DNA from: DYGA01 sp964540695
Lineage (GTDB): Bacteria > Patescibacteriota > Patescibacteriia > S139-126
Direction: 5' to 3'
DNA length: 64,000 nucleotides
Assembly: GCA_964540695.1 (NCBI GenBank)
Contig: CAZINS010000001.1
Location: 1-64,000, forward strand
Below are positions 16,983 to 26,597 of this stretch, one piece after another. Position 1 is the stretch's first letter. Every line of letters begins with the position of its first letter. A program made the position numbers and the translations under genes. The notes under the pieces are model-generated. The model searched no databases, had not been told where the DNA came from, and worked only from the letters and a program-made list of their open reading frames with translations.

Positions 16983-17924
16983 ATGGCTGAAATAACAAAA
17001 AAAATCAAGATTATAAAAACGACCAATTTTACTTGGCTTGATATTATTGAACCTGAAAACGAAGAAATTGATTACTTAAAAAAAGAGTATGATTTTCATC
17101 CCCTTGATTTACGGGATGCTAGTATAACAAAAAAAGCACAACGTCCCCAACTATCAAATCGAAATAATTATTCTTTTTTAGTTTTTTTATTTCCCATTTA
17201 TGACCGTGACATGCGCAAAATAATGCCAGCTGAAGTAGATTTTTTTATTAAAGATGGCTTAATTATAACTTTACATGATGATAAATTATTCGGTTTAAAG
17301 GAATTGTTTAGTCAATGTAGTCAATATGAATATTACCGTGATTTATATATGGGCAACCATCCTAGCTATCTTTTTTACATTATCTTAGAAAAATTATTGC
17401 AAAATTGTTTTCCAATGCTTGATCATATAGCTACTGACAACCAAAGAATAGAAAATAACATATTTAAAAATAAGGAGAGAGAAATGGTTAAAGAAATTTT
17501 AATTATCAAAAGAAATATAGTTAATTTTAGGTTTATTATGCAGTCACACCGGACTATAATAAAAAAATTTATTGAACTTGAAAACAAATACTTAAGCATG
17601 AACACTCATAGATTATTTTTTGAAAAATTATTAGTTCAAACAAAAGATATTTGGGAGGTCCTTGAAGGTCATAAACAAACAATCGATGCTCTGCAAGAAA
17701 CTAATGAATCAGCTATTTCCTTTCGTATCAATGACGTCATGAAAACCTTAACTATAATATCGGTTATTTTTTTACCATTAACACTTGTTTCCAGTATTTT
17801 TGGCATGAATGTAAGTTACATACCCTTTATGAATGAACCGAATGGTTTTTGGGTTATTATCGGTATCTTAAGTTTTTTATTTATAACTCTACTATTTTTT
17901 TTCAAATCAAAAAGATGGTTTTAG
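16983..17924 (+). CDS. corA: CorA-type magnesium/divalent cation channel
   Basis: 313 aa, the usual CorA length. A cytosolic alpha/beta domain (residues 1-150) leads into the long stalk helix (about 150-245), then two C-terminal membrane helices. The pore signature GMN is in IFGMNVSYIP (about 275), followed by the periplasmic-loop residues MNEPNGFW and the second helix with a basic Lys/Arg tail. Forms a pentamer in the cytoplasmic membrane. Followed 4 bp later by cysS. Confidence 0.95.
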   Translation: MAEITKKIKIIKTTNFTWLDIIEPENEEIDYLKKEYDFHPLDLRDASITKKAQRPQLSNRNNYSFLVFLFPIYDRDMRKIMPAEVDFFIKDGLIITLHDDKLFGLKELFSQCSQYEYYRDLYMGNHPSYLFYIILEKLLQNCFPMLDHIATDNQRIENNIFKNKEREMVKEILIIKRNIVNFRFIMQSHRTIIKKFIELENKYLSMNTHRLFFEKLLVQTKDIWEVLEGHKQTIDALQETNESAISFRINDVMKTLTIISVIFLPLTLVSSIFGMNVSYIPFMNEPNGFWVIIGILSFLFITLLFFFKSKRWF

Positions 17925-17928
17925 TAAT

Positions 17929-19332
17929 ATGGAAAAAATCAAATTATACAATACTTTATCAAAGAAAAAAGAAATATTTAAACCTTTAAATAAAAACCAA
18001 GTTGGCTTATATACTTGTGGTTTAACGGTTTACAATTACGCTCATATAGGTAACTTACGTACCTATATTTTTGAAGATATTCTACGAAGAACTTTAGAAC
18101 TAAACGGTTATGATGTTAAACACGTTCAAAATATAACAGACGTTGGACACTTAACAGACGATGCTGACCAAGGCGAAGACAAAATAGAAAAAATTGCTCA
18201 AAAAGAAAAGAAAACTGCTTGGGAAATTGCCAATTTTTACACCAAAACCTTTAAAGAAGATTTAAAAAAATTAAATATACTCTATCCTAATATTTGGTGC
18301 AAAGCCACTGATCATATAAAAGAGCAAATAACTGCTATCAAAAAGATAGAAAAAAATGGCTTTACTTATAAAACTAAAGATGGTGTTTATTTTGACACCA
18401 GTAAACTTAAAGACTATGGTATTTTATCTAACCAAACTAAATCAGATTTACAAGCGGGAAAAAGAGTAGCTATGGGCGATAAAAAAAATAACACTGACTT
18501 TGCATTATGGAAATTCTCGAAGCCCAATGAAAAAAGACAAATGGAGTGGGATTCACCTTGGGGTAAAGGTTTTCCTGGTTGGCATATTGAATGCAGCGCT
18601 ATGGCTAGTCATTTTTTGGGTGTACCTTTTGATATCCACTGTGGAGGTATTGATCACATACCTGTTCATCATAATAACGAAATTGCCCAGACCCAAGCAG
18701 CTGAAGGAAAACTTATGGCTAATTTTTGGTTACATTGCGAATTTTTATTAATAAACGATGCTAAAATGGCCAAGAGCCAAAATAATTTTTTAACTTTACA
18801 ATCTGTTATTGCTAAAGGTTTTTTACCATCTTCATATCGTTATCTTGTTTTAAATACCCATTATCGGCAAAAAATAAGTTTTACTTGGCAATCAATGGAA
18901 CAAGCACAAAATGCACTTCTAAAAATTTATAACTTTCTCCAACCATTTCAAAAAAAGGGTAAAATAATTGAAGAATATAGAAAAAAATTTTTTGAAGCAA
19001 TCAATGACGATTTAAATACTCCCAAAAGCCTGGGTATAATGTGGGATTTAATAAAATCGAAAGAAACAGTTGAAGATATTGCCGCTACTATATTTCATTT
19101 TGATAAAATCTTTGGCTTAGATATTGAAAAAAATTTAGCAAAAATAAAAACAAAGCTTATCCCCAATGAAATAAAAAAACTTAGTGATGAAAGGATGCAA
19201 GCCAGAAAAGATAAAAATTGGCTTCTGGCAGATAAATTGAGATCTGAAATTTTAGCAAAAAATTATTTGGTAGTAGATACTAATTCAAACCAAAGAATTT
19301 GTAAAAATATTACTGTTCAAGATTTACAGTAA
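17929..19332 (+). CDS. cysS: Cysteine--tRNA ligase
   Basis: 467 aa, class I synthetase. Zn ligands: Cys in YTCGLT (about 29), Cys in HIECSAMA (about 224), and His/Glu in the HHNNEIAQ block. The HIGH motif is HIGN (about 40-43); KMSKS appears as KMAKS (about 277-281). The C-terminal helical anticodon-binding region ends in a typical DERMQARKDKNWLLADKLR-like stretch. It forms an operon with corA and its 3' end overlaps mrdA by 23 bp on the opposite strand. Confidence 0.95.
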   Translation: MEKIKLYNTLSKKKEIFKPLNKNQVGLYTCGLTVYNYAHIGNLRTYIFEDILRRTLELNGYDVKHVQNITDVGHLTDDADQGEDKIEKIAQKEKKTAWEIANFYTKTFKEDLKKLNILYPNIWCKATDHIKEQITAIKKIEKNGFTYKTKDGVYFDTSKLKDYGILSNQTKSDLQAGKRVAMGDKKNNTDFALWKFSKPNEKRQMEWDSPWGKGFPGWHIECSAMASHFLGVPFDIHCGGIDHIPVHHNNEIAQTQAAEGKLMANFWLHCEFLLINDAKMAKSQNNFLTLQSVIAKGFLPSSYRYLVLNTHYRQKISFTWQSMEQAQNALLKIYNFLQPFQKKGKIIEEYRKKFFEAINDDLNTPKSLGIMWDLIKSKETVEDIAATIFHFDKIFGLDIEKNLAKIKTKLIPNEIKKLSDERMQARKDKNWLLADKLRSEILAKNYLVVDTNSNQRICKNITVQDLQ

Positions 19333-21235
19333 AAAATTTATTAAATATATCATAAGCTACGGGGACAGCAAAAGTTGAGCCTTCTATTCCATTTTCCAAC
19401 AAAACCACCAATACTATCTCCGGATTTTCGTAAGGGGCATATCCGGCAAACCAAGCGTGAGGTTTTCCCTCTCCTCCTACTTGAGCGGTCCCTGTTTTTC
19501 CAGCCACTGCAATAGGTAGATATTTTAAATATTGAGCTGAACCTGATAATACAGTGGCTCGCAAACCAGATTTTATTATATTAAAATTTTCTTCTTTTAT
19601 AGGTATTTTTTGTAATATTTTCGGTTCTATTACCTCAGTTTTTCCAGTTTTTTCATCTTTAAAACCATAAACAAATCTTGGTTCATATAATCTTCCCCCA
19701 TTAACAATGGCGGCATAAGCATTAGCCATTTGTAAAGGTGTAACTAACACATCACCCTGCCCAATGCTTGTATTATATGTGTCGCCTATATACCAGGGCT
19801 CGTTTTTGCTAGATAATTTCCATTCCGGACTGGGGAAAAAACCTTTTGTTTCTTGAGGAAAATCTACTTTTGACAAATTATAAAAACCAAAATACTCAGC
19901 GTATTTTTTTAAATTATTTATACCTAAACCATTAAATTTTTCATAACCTCCACCTAAATAATAAAAAAAAGTATTTACTGATTCAGCAATTGCTTTTATA
20001 ACATTAGTTGAGCCATGACCTCCAGCTTTCCAATCAGGAAAAAACCATTGTGATATTCTTATTCCTCCAGTACTAACAATCGAAGTTGACTGATTGATTA
20101 TATTTTCTTGTAAACCAGCAGCAGCATAAATGGGCTTAATAGTTGAACCAGACGGATATTCACCTTGAACAGCCCTGAAAAATAAAGGATTATTTTTATC
20201 ATTAAATATATCTGTAATTTCTTTTTTATACTGACTAGGAGATATAAAAAAATTATTATTGTAAGAAGGAATACTTACGGCCGCTCTAATAGCACCATTA
20301 TTTGGGTCTAAAGCTATAACCACACCCTTTGTTAATTTATTTGACTCTAAAACTTTTTTTAAACTGTCATAAGCGATTGCTTGTAATTTATAATCTATGT
20401 TTAAAATTAACCCCAAACCACCAACTGGTTTTTGTTCACTTATAACTTTCAACTCTTCGCCAAACACATTAACCTCAATTCTCTTTTTGCCATCAACTCC
20501 TTTTAAATTATCTTCGTAAAATAATTCCAATCCACTCTTGCCTAACTTATCATTTAATAAATAATCACCTGACCTAACTTTATCAATATCATTTTCTGTT
20601 ATATTACCTAAATATCCTAAAATATGTGATATTTTTTCACCAAAAGGATAATTACGTTCACTTTTTTCAAAAACATGAAAACCTATAAAGTTATCCACTA
20701 ACAACATCATATCTAAAGCTTCAGCAGTATCTAAATTTTCTAAAATAGTAATTGGTTGAGTAGAATATTGTTCGTATTTTTTATAATTTTCTTTTACTTC
20801 TTCGATGTCAAAATTGTGCCAACTATAAATTTGAAGTAATTTATCATCTAATTCACTAGCTTTAATTTCATTGGGATAAAAAATTAACGAAAAACTAGGA
20901 ATATTTTTTGCTAAAACTAAATTATCTTTATCATAAATTAAACCGCGATTAGCTTTAATAACTTCTGTTTTTATACGATTACCTTCTGCTAAGGCAACAA
21001 ATGTTTTGCCTTGATAGACCTGTAAATAACCAACTCTAAATATTACAGCTAAAAAAAACAATGAAATAAAAAAAGTTAAAATAATTATTTTTTTTTGATT
21101 GAAAACAAAATTAATTAACGGGTTATCATTGATAAGGCTTGACTGCTCACCCACATATCTTTTTTCGTAATAAGTGTTAATTTTTTTATCTTTAATTAGT
21201 TTATTATCTTCCTGGATAATAAATGGATCAGACAT
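19310..21235 (-). CDS. mrdA: Penicillin-binding protein 2 (elongation transpeptidase)
   Basis: 641 aa. Cytosolic tail, one membrane helix (about 50-72), then the dimerisation domain (RGLIYDKDNLVLAKN) and a transpeptidase domain. Active-site motifs: SGSTIKP (SxxK, about residue 362), SVN (about 414), and KTGTAQ (about 578). It cross-links peptidoglycan at the lateral wall as partner of the MreBCD scaffold encoded just upstream. It overlaps mreD by 8 bp. No rodA is seen in the window. Confidence 0.94.
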   Translation of the reverse strand: MSDPFIIQEDNKLIKDKKINTYYEKRYVGEQSSLINDNPLINFVFNQKKIIILTFFISLFFLAVIFRVGYLQVYQGKTFVALAEGNRIKTEVIKANRGLIYDKDNLVLAKNIPSFSLIFYPNEIKASELDDKLLQIYSWHNFDIEEVKENYKKYEQYSTQPITILENLDTAEALDMMLLVDNFIGFHVFEKSERNYPFGEKISHILGYLGNITENDIDKVRSGDYLLNDKLGKSGLELFYEDNLKGVDGKKRIEVNVFGEELKVISEQKPVGGLGLILNIDYKLQAIAYDSLKKVLESNKLTKGVVIALDPNNGAIRAAVSIPSYNNNFFISPSQYKKEITDIFNDKNNPLFFRAVQGEYPSGSTIKPIYAAAGLQENIINQSTSIVSTGGIRISQWFFPDWKAGGHGSTNVIKAIAESVNTFFYYLGGGYEKFNGLGINNLKKYAEYFGFYNLSKVDFPQETKGFFPSPEWKLSSKNEPWYIGDTYNTSIGQGDVLVTPLQMANAYAAIVNGGRLYEPRFVYGFKDEKTGKTEVIEPKILQKIPIKEENFNIIKSGLRATVLSGSAQYLKYLPIAVAGKTGTAQVGGEGKPHAWFAGYAPYENPEIVLVVLLENGIEGSTFAVPVAYDIFNKFFTVNLEQ

Positions 21236-21719
21236 TTTTTTTATATAAAAATAAATTCAAAATAATTATCAAGTTAACTAAAATAAAACTTTCAAATAAT
21301 ATCGACAAAAATAAATTTTGCATATACAACCATAAAACACTAACGGTTAATGAGGAACCAAAATAAACCAATACTAATTGAATAAATTTAAATACAATTG
21401 AACCGGTAATTACTCCAGTTCCTAATGATAATAAAGTACGATTTGTGAAAAAATAATATAAAATAATATAGGACAACCAAGCTATCACTAAATAGAGAGT
21501 TAAATAGGTTCCAAAATAATATAAGCTATACATATCATTCAATAAACCAATAAAAATAACTAGCCACCATAAATTAGTTTGATAATTAAAAGCAATACGT
21601 AATAAAATATAAAGTAGTGGTAAATTAATAAATGTGAAAGCAGAAAATAAACTAAAAAAAGATAAATGAAGTATCCACAAAGCTAGAATAATAAAAAAAT
21701 CTATTGTTATTTTATTCAT
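21228..21719 (-). CDS. mreD: Rod shape-determining protein MreD
   Basis: 163 aa, almost entirely hydrophobic, with about five membrane helices. No sharp motif, as is usual for MreD; the call rests on size, topology and position between mreC and mrdA with 8-bp overlaps on both sides. Confidence 0.8.
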   Translation of the reverse strand: MNKITIDFFIILALWILHLSFFSLFSAFTFINLPLLYILLRIAFNYQTNLWWLVIFIGLLNDMYSLYYFGTYLTLYLVIAWLSYIILYYFFTNRTLLSLGTGVITGSIVFKFIQLVLVYFGSSLTVSVLWLYMQNLFLSILFESFILVNLIIILNLFLYKKNV

Positions 21720-22494
21720 ACACTGGGATTAAAACACTAACATAAAATATATTTTGTATTTTCTCAGGTGAAGTAATGCTAGCCGATTGGAAAAAGTCAC
21801 CTTCATTTTTATGTAGTGCAGTAATTTGCCCAATTACTAAACCTCTAGGTATATTATTATCTCTACCAGAAGTCACAACTACATCGCCAATATTAATTAC
21901 CTCATCCTGGGCAATATAATTCATCCTAATGCCCAAATTTCTAGTACCTTCTACTAAGCCTATAGAGTTATTTTCATTTTGTATAAAAGCTGTAGTTTTA
22001 AATAAAGTACTTTCTAAAAGTACAAACTGACTTGTGAACTTATCTGTCTTGTATATTTTCCCTATTAAAACTCCAGCAGATGATATTACTGGCATATCTA
22101 CTTGTAAACCTTGATCCTCGCCTTTATTGATTAATAAAACATTCTTTTCAATACCTGGGATTGAACCAATCACTTCAGCAACTTCTGTCTTATACTCTGG
22201 GTTATCACTGTAATTTAATATATTTTTAAAAGCAATATTTTCTTGCTCTAATTTTCTTAGTAATGCATAATCAACTATGATTTTTTTTAAATCATTTTGT
22301 AATTTCTCGTTTTCAGCAGTTAACTGCTGATCGGGAATAAAAAAAGACAGTAAACTATTAGATATTTTATAAACTGGTTTGGTAAAATAACCAAAAAATA
22401 AACGCCAAGGTGATTGCAATAAAAAAAACAAAATCACAGCAAATAATGCTACTGTTACTAGATACCAATAATTTTTTCTTTTTGAAAATCTCAT
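21712..22494 (-). CDS. mreC: Rod shape-determining protein MreC
   Basis: 260 aa. N-terminal membrane helix (about 11-28), a coiled-coil stretch (about 58-88: ENEKLQNDLKKI), then the extracytoplasmic beta-domain with VIGSIPGIEKNVLLINKGEDQG and the typical GVLIGKI and GDVVVTSGRD strands. Links cytosolic MreB to PBP2 outside. Starts directly after the mreB stop. Confidence 0.93.
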   Translation of the reverse strand: MRFSKRKNYWYLVTVALFAVILFFLLQSPWRLFFGYFTKPVYKISNSLLSFFIPDQQLTAENEKLQNDLKKIIVDYALLRKLEQENIAFKNILNYSDNPEYKTEVAEVIGSIPGIEKNVLLINKGEDQGLQVDMPVISSAGVLIGKIYKTDKFTSQFVLLESTLFKTTAFIQNENNSIGLVEGTRNLGIRMNYIAQDEVINIGDVVVTSGRDNNIPRGLVIGQITALHKNEGDFFQSASITSPEKIQNIFYVSVLIPVYE

Positions 22495-23553
22495 TTATGA
22501 CTTGATGTTTTGACCTTGAGTATCATTTATCAATACATCTTCCATTAATTTTTTATCTTCTAACAAAATTCCTGTACCTCTAACCACACAAGTTAACGGA
22601 TCGTCGGCAATAGTAACAGGAACTTGAGTTTCACGGGCAATAACTCTATCAAGTCCTTTTAGAAGGGCTCCCCCACCTGTTAAGGTTATTCCGCGTTCAT
22701 ATACATCTGCTACTAGTTCTGGTGGTGTGTTTTCAATCACAGTTTTTATATTTTCAACCATAGCTCTTACCGAACGTGTTAAAGCTTCTCTTATTTGCAT
22801 ATCAGAAACAGTTATTTCCTTTGGCAAGCCAGATATTAAATCTCTACCTCTGACTTTCATATCAGTGTGTTCCTCAAGTGGCATAGCCGAACCAATTTTT
22901 ATCTTTATTTCTTCTGCTGATTTTTCCCCTAACAATAAATTAAAATTTTCTCTTACATAATTTATAATTGAGCGATTAAGTTCATCCCCAGCAAGTCTCA
23001 TAGATTTCCAAGTAACAATTCCAGACAAAGAAATCACTGCTATATTTGTGGTACCGCCACCAATATCTACTACTAAATTAGCTACAGATTCTTGTACTGG
23101 GAGTCTAGCACCAATAGCTGCGGCCATAGGTTCTTCAATTAAATAAACCCGACTAGCACCTGCAGAAAGAGCAGCATCTTCAACTGCTTTTCTTTCGACT
23201 TCAGTAATTTCTAAAGGTATACCAATAATAACAATTGGCCTAGCTAAAAGAGAAAAACTTTCTTTATGAACTTTTTCTATAAAATACTTTAACATCTTTT
23301 CAGTAACCTCAAAGTCGGATATCACTCCCTCCACCAATGGCCTAACGGCTTGAATGTGATCAGGAGTTTTACCTACCATTTTTTTAGCGTCTGTTCCCAC
23401 GGTCAAAATTTGATTAGTTCTAGTATTAACGGCAACAACCGAAGGTTCATTTATAACAATCCCTTTATCCTTAACATAAACCAGGGTACTGGAAGTACCC
23501 AAATCTATACCCATCTCTTTCGAAAACTTAGAAAAAAACTTATCGCCGATCAT
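22495..23553 (-). CDS. mreB: Rod shape-determining protein MreB
   Basis: 352 aa actin-like ATPase. Phosphate-1 loop DLGTSSTLVYV, connect/phosphate-2 region VVDIGGGTTNIAVI, adenosine loop LTGGGALLKGL. Polymerises under the membrane and guides wall synthesis. First of mreBCD-mrdA; its start overlaps the end of proS by 4 bp. A second copy lies at 29832-30845. Confidence 0.96.
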   Translation of the reverse strand: MIGDKFFSKFSKEMGIDLGTSSTLVYVKDKGIVINEPSVVAVNTRTNQILTVGTDAKKMVGKTPDHIQAVRPLVEGVISDFEVTEKMLKYFIEKVHKESFSLLARPIVIIGIPLEITEVERKAVEDAALSAGASRVYLIEEPMAAAIGARLPVQESVANLVVDIGGGTTNIAVISLSGIVTWKSMRLAGDELNRSIINYVRENFNLLLGEKSAEEIKIKIGSAMPLEEHTDMKVRGRDLISGLPKEITVSDMQIREALTRSVRAMVENIKTVIENTPPELVADVYERGITLTGGGALLKGLDRVIARETQVPVTIADDPLTCVVRGTGILLEDKKLMEDVLINDTQGQNIKS

Positions 23554-24785
23554 TGTTTAAAAAAATTATTTATAAATTTAATTAATTCATTGTGTGTTAA
23601 ATTTTGCGACTCATTTTCATTCCTGATTTTAATTTCAAATTTACTACCTAATTTATCACTAACTATCAATCTGACTGGCAAACCTATAAGATCGGCATCT
23701 TTAAACTTTTTACCAGCAGATTCTGCTCTATCATCATATAAAACCGACCAGGATTTATTTAATTCTTGATAAATTTTCTCCCCTGATTTTTTAGCTGTCA
23801 AATCAACTAAATGAATTTGATATGGTGCTACTGATTTTGGCCAGACAATACCATTTTTATCACTAAAAATTTCTACCAGAGTACCCATGATACGTGATGG
23901 TCCAATGCCATAACAACCCATAAAAACAGGTTTTTCTTTACCGTCTTTACTGGTATAAGTAAATTTAAAACTATCACTAAAACGAGTTTTAAGTTTAAAT
24001 ATATTACCTATTTCAATTGCTTTTTCTTCTTTTAAATCATGATTATCACATTTAGGACAAGTAGGTTGTTCATTGATTAATTCTTTATTTACTGCTACTA
24101 AGCATTTACTACAAGTAAAAATCGTATCTTCACCGGTGGTAGGAGCAATAGTTTGATATTCGTGCGAATATTTAGAAAAAGCACCACCAGAAGCATAAGT
24201 TTCATATGTGGTTTGGCTAATTTCTAACCTTTCCCAAATCTTACGATAAGCTCCTTTAACTTTTTCATAATATTCATCTAAATCTTTTTCATCAGTATGA
24301 AAAGAATAAAGATCTTTCATTAAAAATTCACGACCTCGCAAGAGTCCGGACTTTGCTCTGGCTTCATTTCTAAATTTAGTTTGTATTTGATAAACATAGA
24401 CTGGTAAATCTTTATAGGAAAAAACTACTTTTTGAATTAAAGGAGTAACCAATTCTTCGTGAGTAGGATTTAAAGTAAAATCTTTATTGCCACTACCCTT
24501 TAATTTAAACAAGACATCAAAACCATCCCAACGACCGGTTGTTTGCCATAAAGAAGCTGGTGAAAGTACTGGTAACAAAATTTCTTGTCCCCCAATGGCG
24601 TTCATTTCTTCACGTATAATCTGACTAATATTATTTAATACTTTTAAGCCTAAAGGTAAATAATTATAGACGCCAGCTGTTACTTTATCAATAAAACCAG
24701 CTCGGATAAGAAGCTGTGCATTTAAACTTTCTTCGTCTTTTGGTATTTCTTTAATTGATCTACCAACTAAATTAGATTGGCGCAT
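23550..24785 (-). CDS. proS: Proline--tRNA ligase, short form without editing domain
   Basis: 411 aa against about 565 for the common bacterial form. Class II motifs: motif 2 TKFRNEARAKSGLLRGREFL (about residues 136-155), and motif 3 GIGPSR. Between motifs 2 and 3, the YbaK-like editing insert is missing and is replaced by a small zinc-ribbon-like CSKC...CPKC segment (about 225-245). It charges tRNA-Pro but should lack cis clearance of Ala-tRNA-Pro. It leads the mre operon. Confidence 0.93.
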   Translation of the reverse strand: MRQSNLVGRSIKEIPKDEESLNAQLLIRAGFIDKVTAGVYNYLPLGLKVLNNISQIIREEMNAIGGQEILLPVLSPASLWQTTGRWDGFDVLFKLKGSGNKDFTLNPTHEELVTPLIQKVVFSYKDLPVYVYQIQTKFRNEARAKSGLLRGREFLMKDLYSFHTDEKDLDEYYEKVKGAYRKIWERLEISQTTYETYASGGAFSKYSHEYQTIAPTTGEDTIFTCSKCLVAVNKELINEQPTCPKCDNHDLKEEKAIEIGNIFKLKTRFSDSFKFTYTSKDGKEKPVFMGCYGIGPSRIMGTLVEIFSDKNGIVWPKSVAPYQIHLVDLTAKKSGEKIYQELNKSWSVLYDDRAESAGKKFKDADLIGLPVRLIVSDKLGSKFEIKIRNENESQNLTHNELIKFINNFFKQ

Positions 24786-24884
24786 ACTTTATATAATTAC
24801 TTAAACTACTGAACAAAAATAGTATTCAATCGAATTTACTTTACTAACAAAGTTTAACATAGTTAAAATTAATTTTCAATTAAC

Positions 24885-24911
24885 AAAAACCCTGTTTAGT
24901 ACAGGGTTTTT
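24885..24911 (-). terminator. Rho-independent terminator after rseP
   Basis: CCCTGT (24890-24895) pairs with ACAGGG (24901-24906), extended by A5/T5 flanks, loop of five bases. It ends the six-gene operon that begins at the 30.9 kb promoter. The symmetric A/T flanks would let it work in both directions. Confidence 0.85.
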
Positions 24912-24915
24912 GCAA

Positions 24916-26013
24916 TTAAAAAATACCTTGTATTTTATCCCACCAACTTGTAAATTTGCCGATATCACGAAAAGTAACAACAACTACTAACAACATTAAT
25001 AACATAAAACCTATATTATGAATAATGGCTTCGACTTTTTGGTTAATGGGACGGCGCAATATTTTTTCAATACCTAAAAACAACACTCTTCCCCCATCCA
25101 AAGCTGGTATTGGTAAAATATTGATTATAGCTAAATTAATAGATAGTAAAGCAGCAAATTGTAAAATATAAATAAAACCTAAATTAACTACCTGTCCGGT
25201 AAGAACAGCAATACCAACTGGACCGGCAATATCTGCACCCAATGTACCAGTTACAAATAAATTTTTAAGCATATTACCAAAAGCCAATATAATTTGCCAA
25301 GTGGTAAAAAGGGTTGTTTTTACTGCTTCCCATAATGCTTGATACCAAGGATAAGAAATAATACCTGTTTTTACCAAGGCCACACCCATAATTGCTCTGT
25401 CATTGTCATTAAACTTTTGCGGTATTATTTCTTGTTTAATTAATTCATTACCTCTTTGAATATTTATAATAACAGGCTGATCAGCTTTTTCACCTATGTA
25501 ATTTTGTATTAAACTAATTTCATCAAGTCTATTTTCATCAATTGCTACTATTGTATCGCCTACACTTAAATTGGCTGTTTGAGCAGGAGAATTTGGTTCT
25601 ACAGCTATTATTTGAATCTTTTGATCACGCATATATCTAGCATTGGCATTATCAACTACTTGCGGTAACCCCACTGTATAACCAATAGAAAATAGAACCC
25701 AGGCTAAAACTATATTCATAGTCACCCCAGCGACCAAAACAATCAATCTTTGCCAAGGTTTTTTACTAGCAAAGCTGTCTTGTTCATCTCGATAATCACC
25801 TGACTCCCCCTTTATTTTGACAAAACCACCTAAAGGTAACCAATTTAAAGTATATAAAGTACCATCTTTAACAAACAATTTTTTCGCCCGGGGCGGAAAC
25901 CCAAAACCAAATTCTTCCACTTTCATACCAAATCTTTTAGCAGTAGCAAAATGACCCAGTTCATGGACAAAAACCAACAAAGCAAGAATTACAATAAAAA
26001 TTAATATGTTCAT
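24916..26013 (-). CDS. rseP: Site-2-type membrane metalloprotease (RseP, M50)
   Basis: 365 aa. Zinc site HELGHF (about residues 18-23) in the first membrane helix, second zinc-ligand motif NILPIPALDGGR (LDG, about 300), a PDZ domain (about 130-205), and three or four membrane helices. Cuts membrane-spanning substrates within the bilayer. Last gene of the mreB2-holB-frr operon. Confidence 0.94.
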   Translation of the reverse strand: MNILIFIVILALLVFVHELGHFATAKRFGMKVEEFGFGFPPRAKKLFVKDGTLYTLNWLPLGGFVKIKGESGDYRDEQDSFASKKPWQRLIVLVAGVTMNIVLAWVLFSIGYTVGLPQVVDNANARYMRDQKIQIIAVEPNSPAQTANLSVGDTIVAIDENRLDEISLIQNYIGEKADQPVIINIQRGNELIKQEIIPQKFNDNDRAIMGVALVKTGIISYPWYQALWEAVKTTLFTTWQIILAFGNMLKNLFVTGTLGADIAGPVGIAVLTGQVVNLGFIYILQFAALLSINLAIINILPIPALDGGRVLFLGIEKILRRPINQKVEAIIHNIGFMLLMLLVVVVTFRDIGKFTSWWDKIQGIF

Positions 26014-26038
26014 ATTGATTTATTTTATTTATTGCTGA

Positions 26039-26581
26039 TTAAACAGTCATTATCTCTTGTTCTTTTTGTTCACCTGAAATTTTAATTTTTTCATTAAATT
26101 CATCAACTACTAATTGTAATTCTTTTTGTGATTTAAAGAATTCATCTTCACTTATTAATCCTTTATCTTTTTCAATTTTTAGTTGTTTCATAATATCTTC
26201 TCTTATTTTACGAACGGCAATTCTGCTTTCTTCCAATTTTTGATGAAGAATTTTTATAATATCACGTCTGGTTTCTTCGGTCAAAGGTGGTATTTGAATT
26301 CTTATAACACTACCATCATTATTAGGAGTCAAATTTACTTGCGCTTCCAAAATTCCCTTTTCCACGTCTTTCAATAAACCTTTATCCCAAGGTTCAATCA
26401 CAATTAATCTTGGCTCAGGTGTATGTATTGATGCCAACTGCTTTAATGGGGTTCTGACATTATAAGCATTCACTTGGATACTTTCTACCAAAGCTGGGGT
26501 AGCTCGGCCACTGCGCAATGTCTTTAAGTCTAAATTTAAGTGATCTAATATGTTAATAAATTCATTTTTTTTAAAATCCAT
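26039..26581 (-). CDS. frr: Ribosome recycling factor
   Basis: 180 aa, normal length. The three-helix-bundle sequence is typical: LKTLRSGRATPALVE near the start, TPEPRLIVIEPWDKGLLKDV, the PPLTEETRRDI block, and RKIREDIMKQLK. Splits post-termination ribosomes together with EF-G. Lies between the lipoprotein gene and rseP. Confidence 0.96.
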   Translation of the reverse strand: MDFKKNEFINILDHLNLDLKTLRSGRATPALVESIQVNAYNVRTPLKQLASIHTPEPRLIVIEPWDKGLLKDVEKGILEAQVNLTPNNDGSVIRIQIPPLTEETRRDIIKILHQKLEESRIAVRKIREDIMKQLKIEKDKGLISEDEFFKSQKELQLVVDEFNEKIKISGEQKEQEIMTV

Positions 26582-26597
26582 ATTCTTATATTAATAT

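Noticed and set aside
16919..17026. Longer N-terminus for the hypothetical gene ending at 16391
   Set aside because: It would add a hydrophobic start but would overlap the corA start and both promoters. ATG 16918 with its own -10 box is a better fit.
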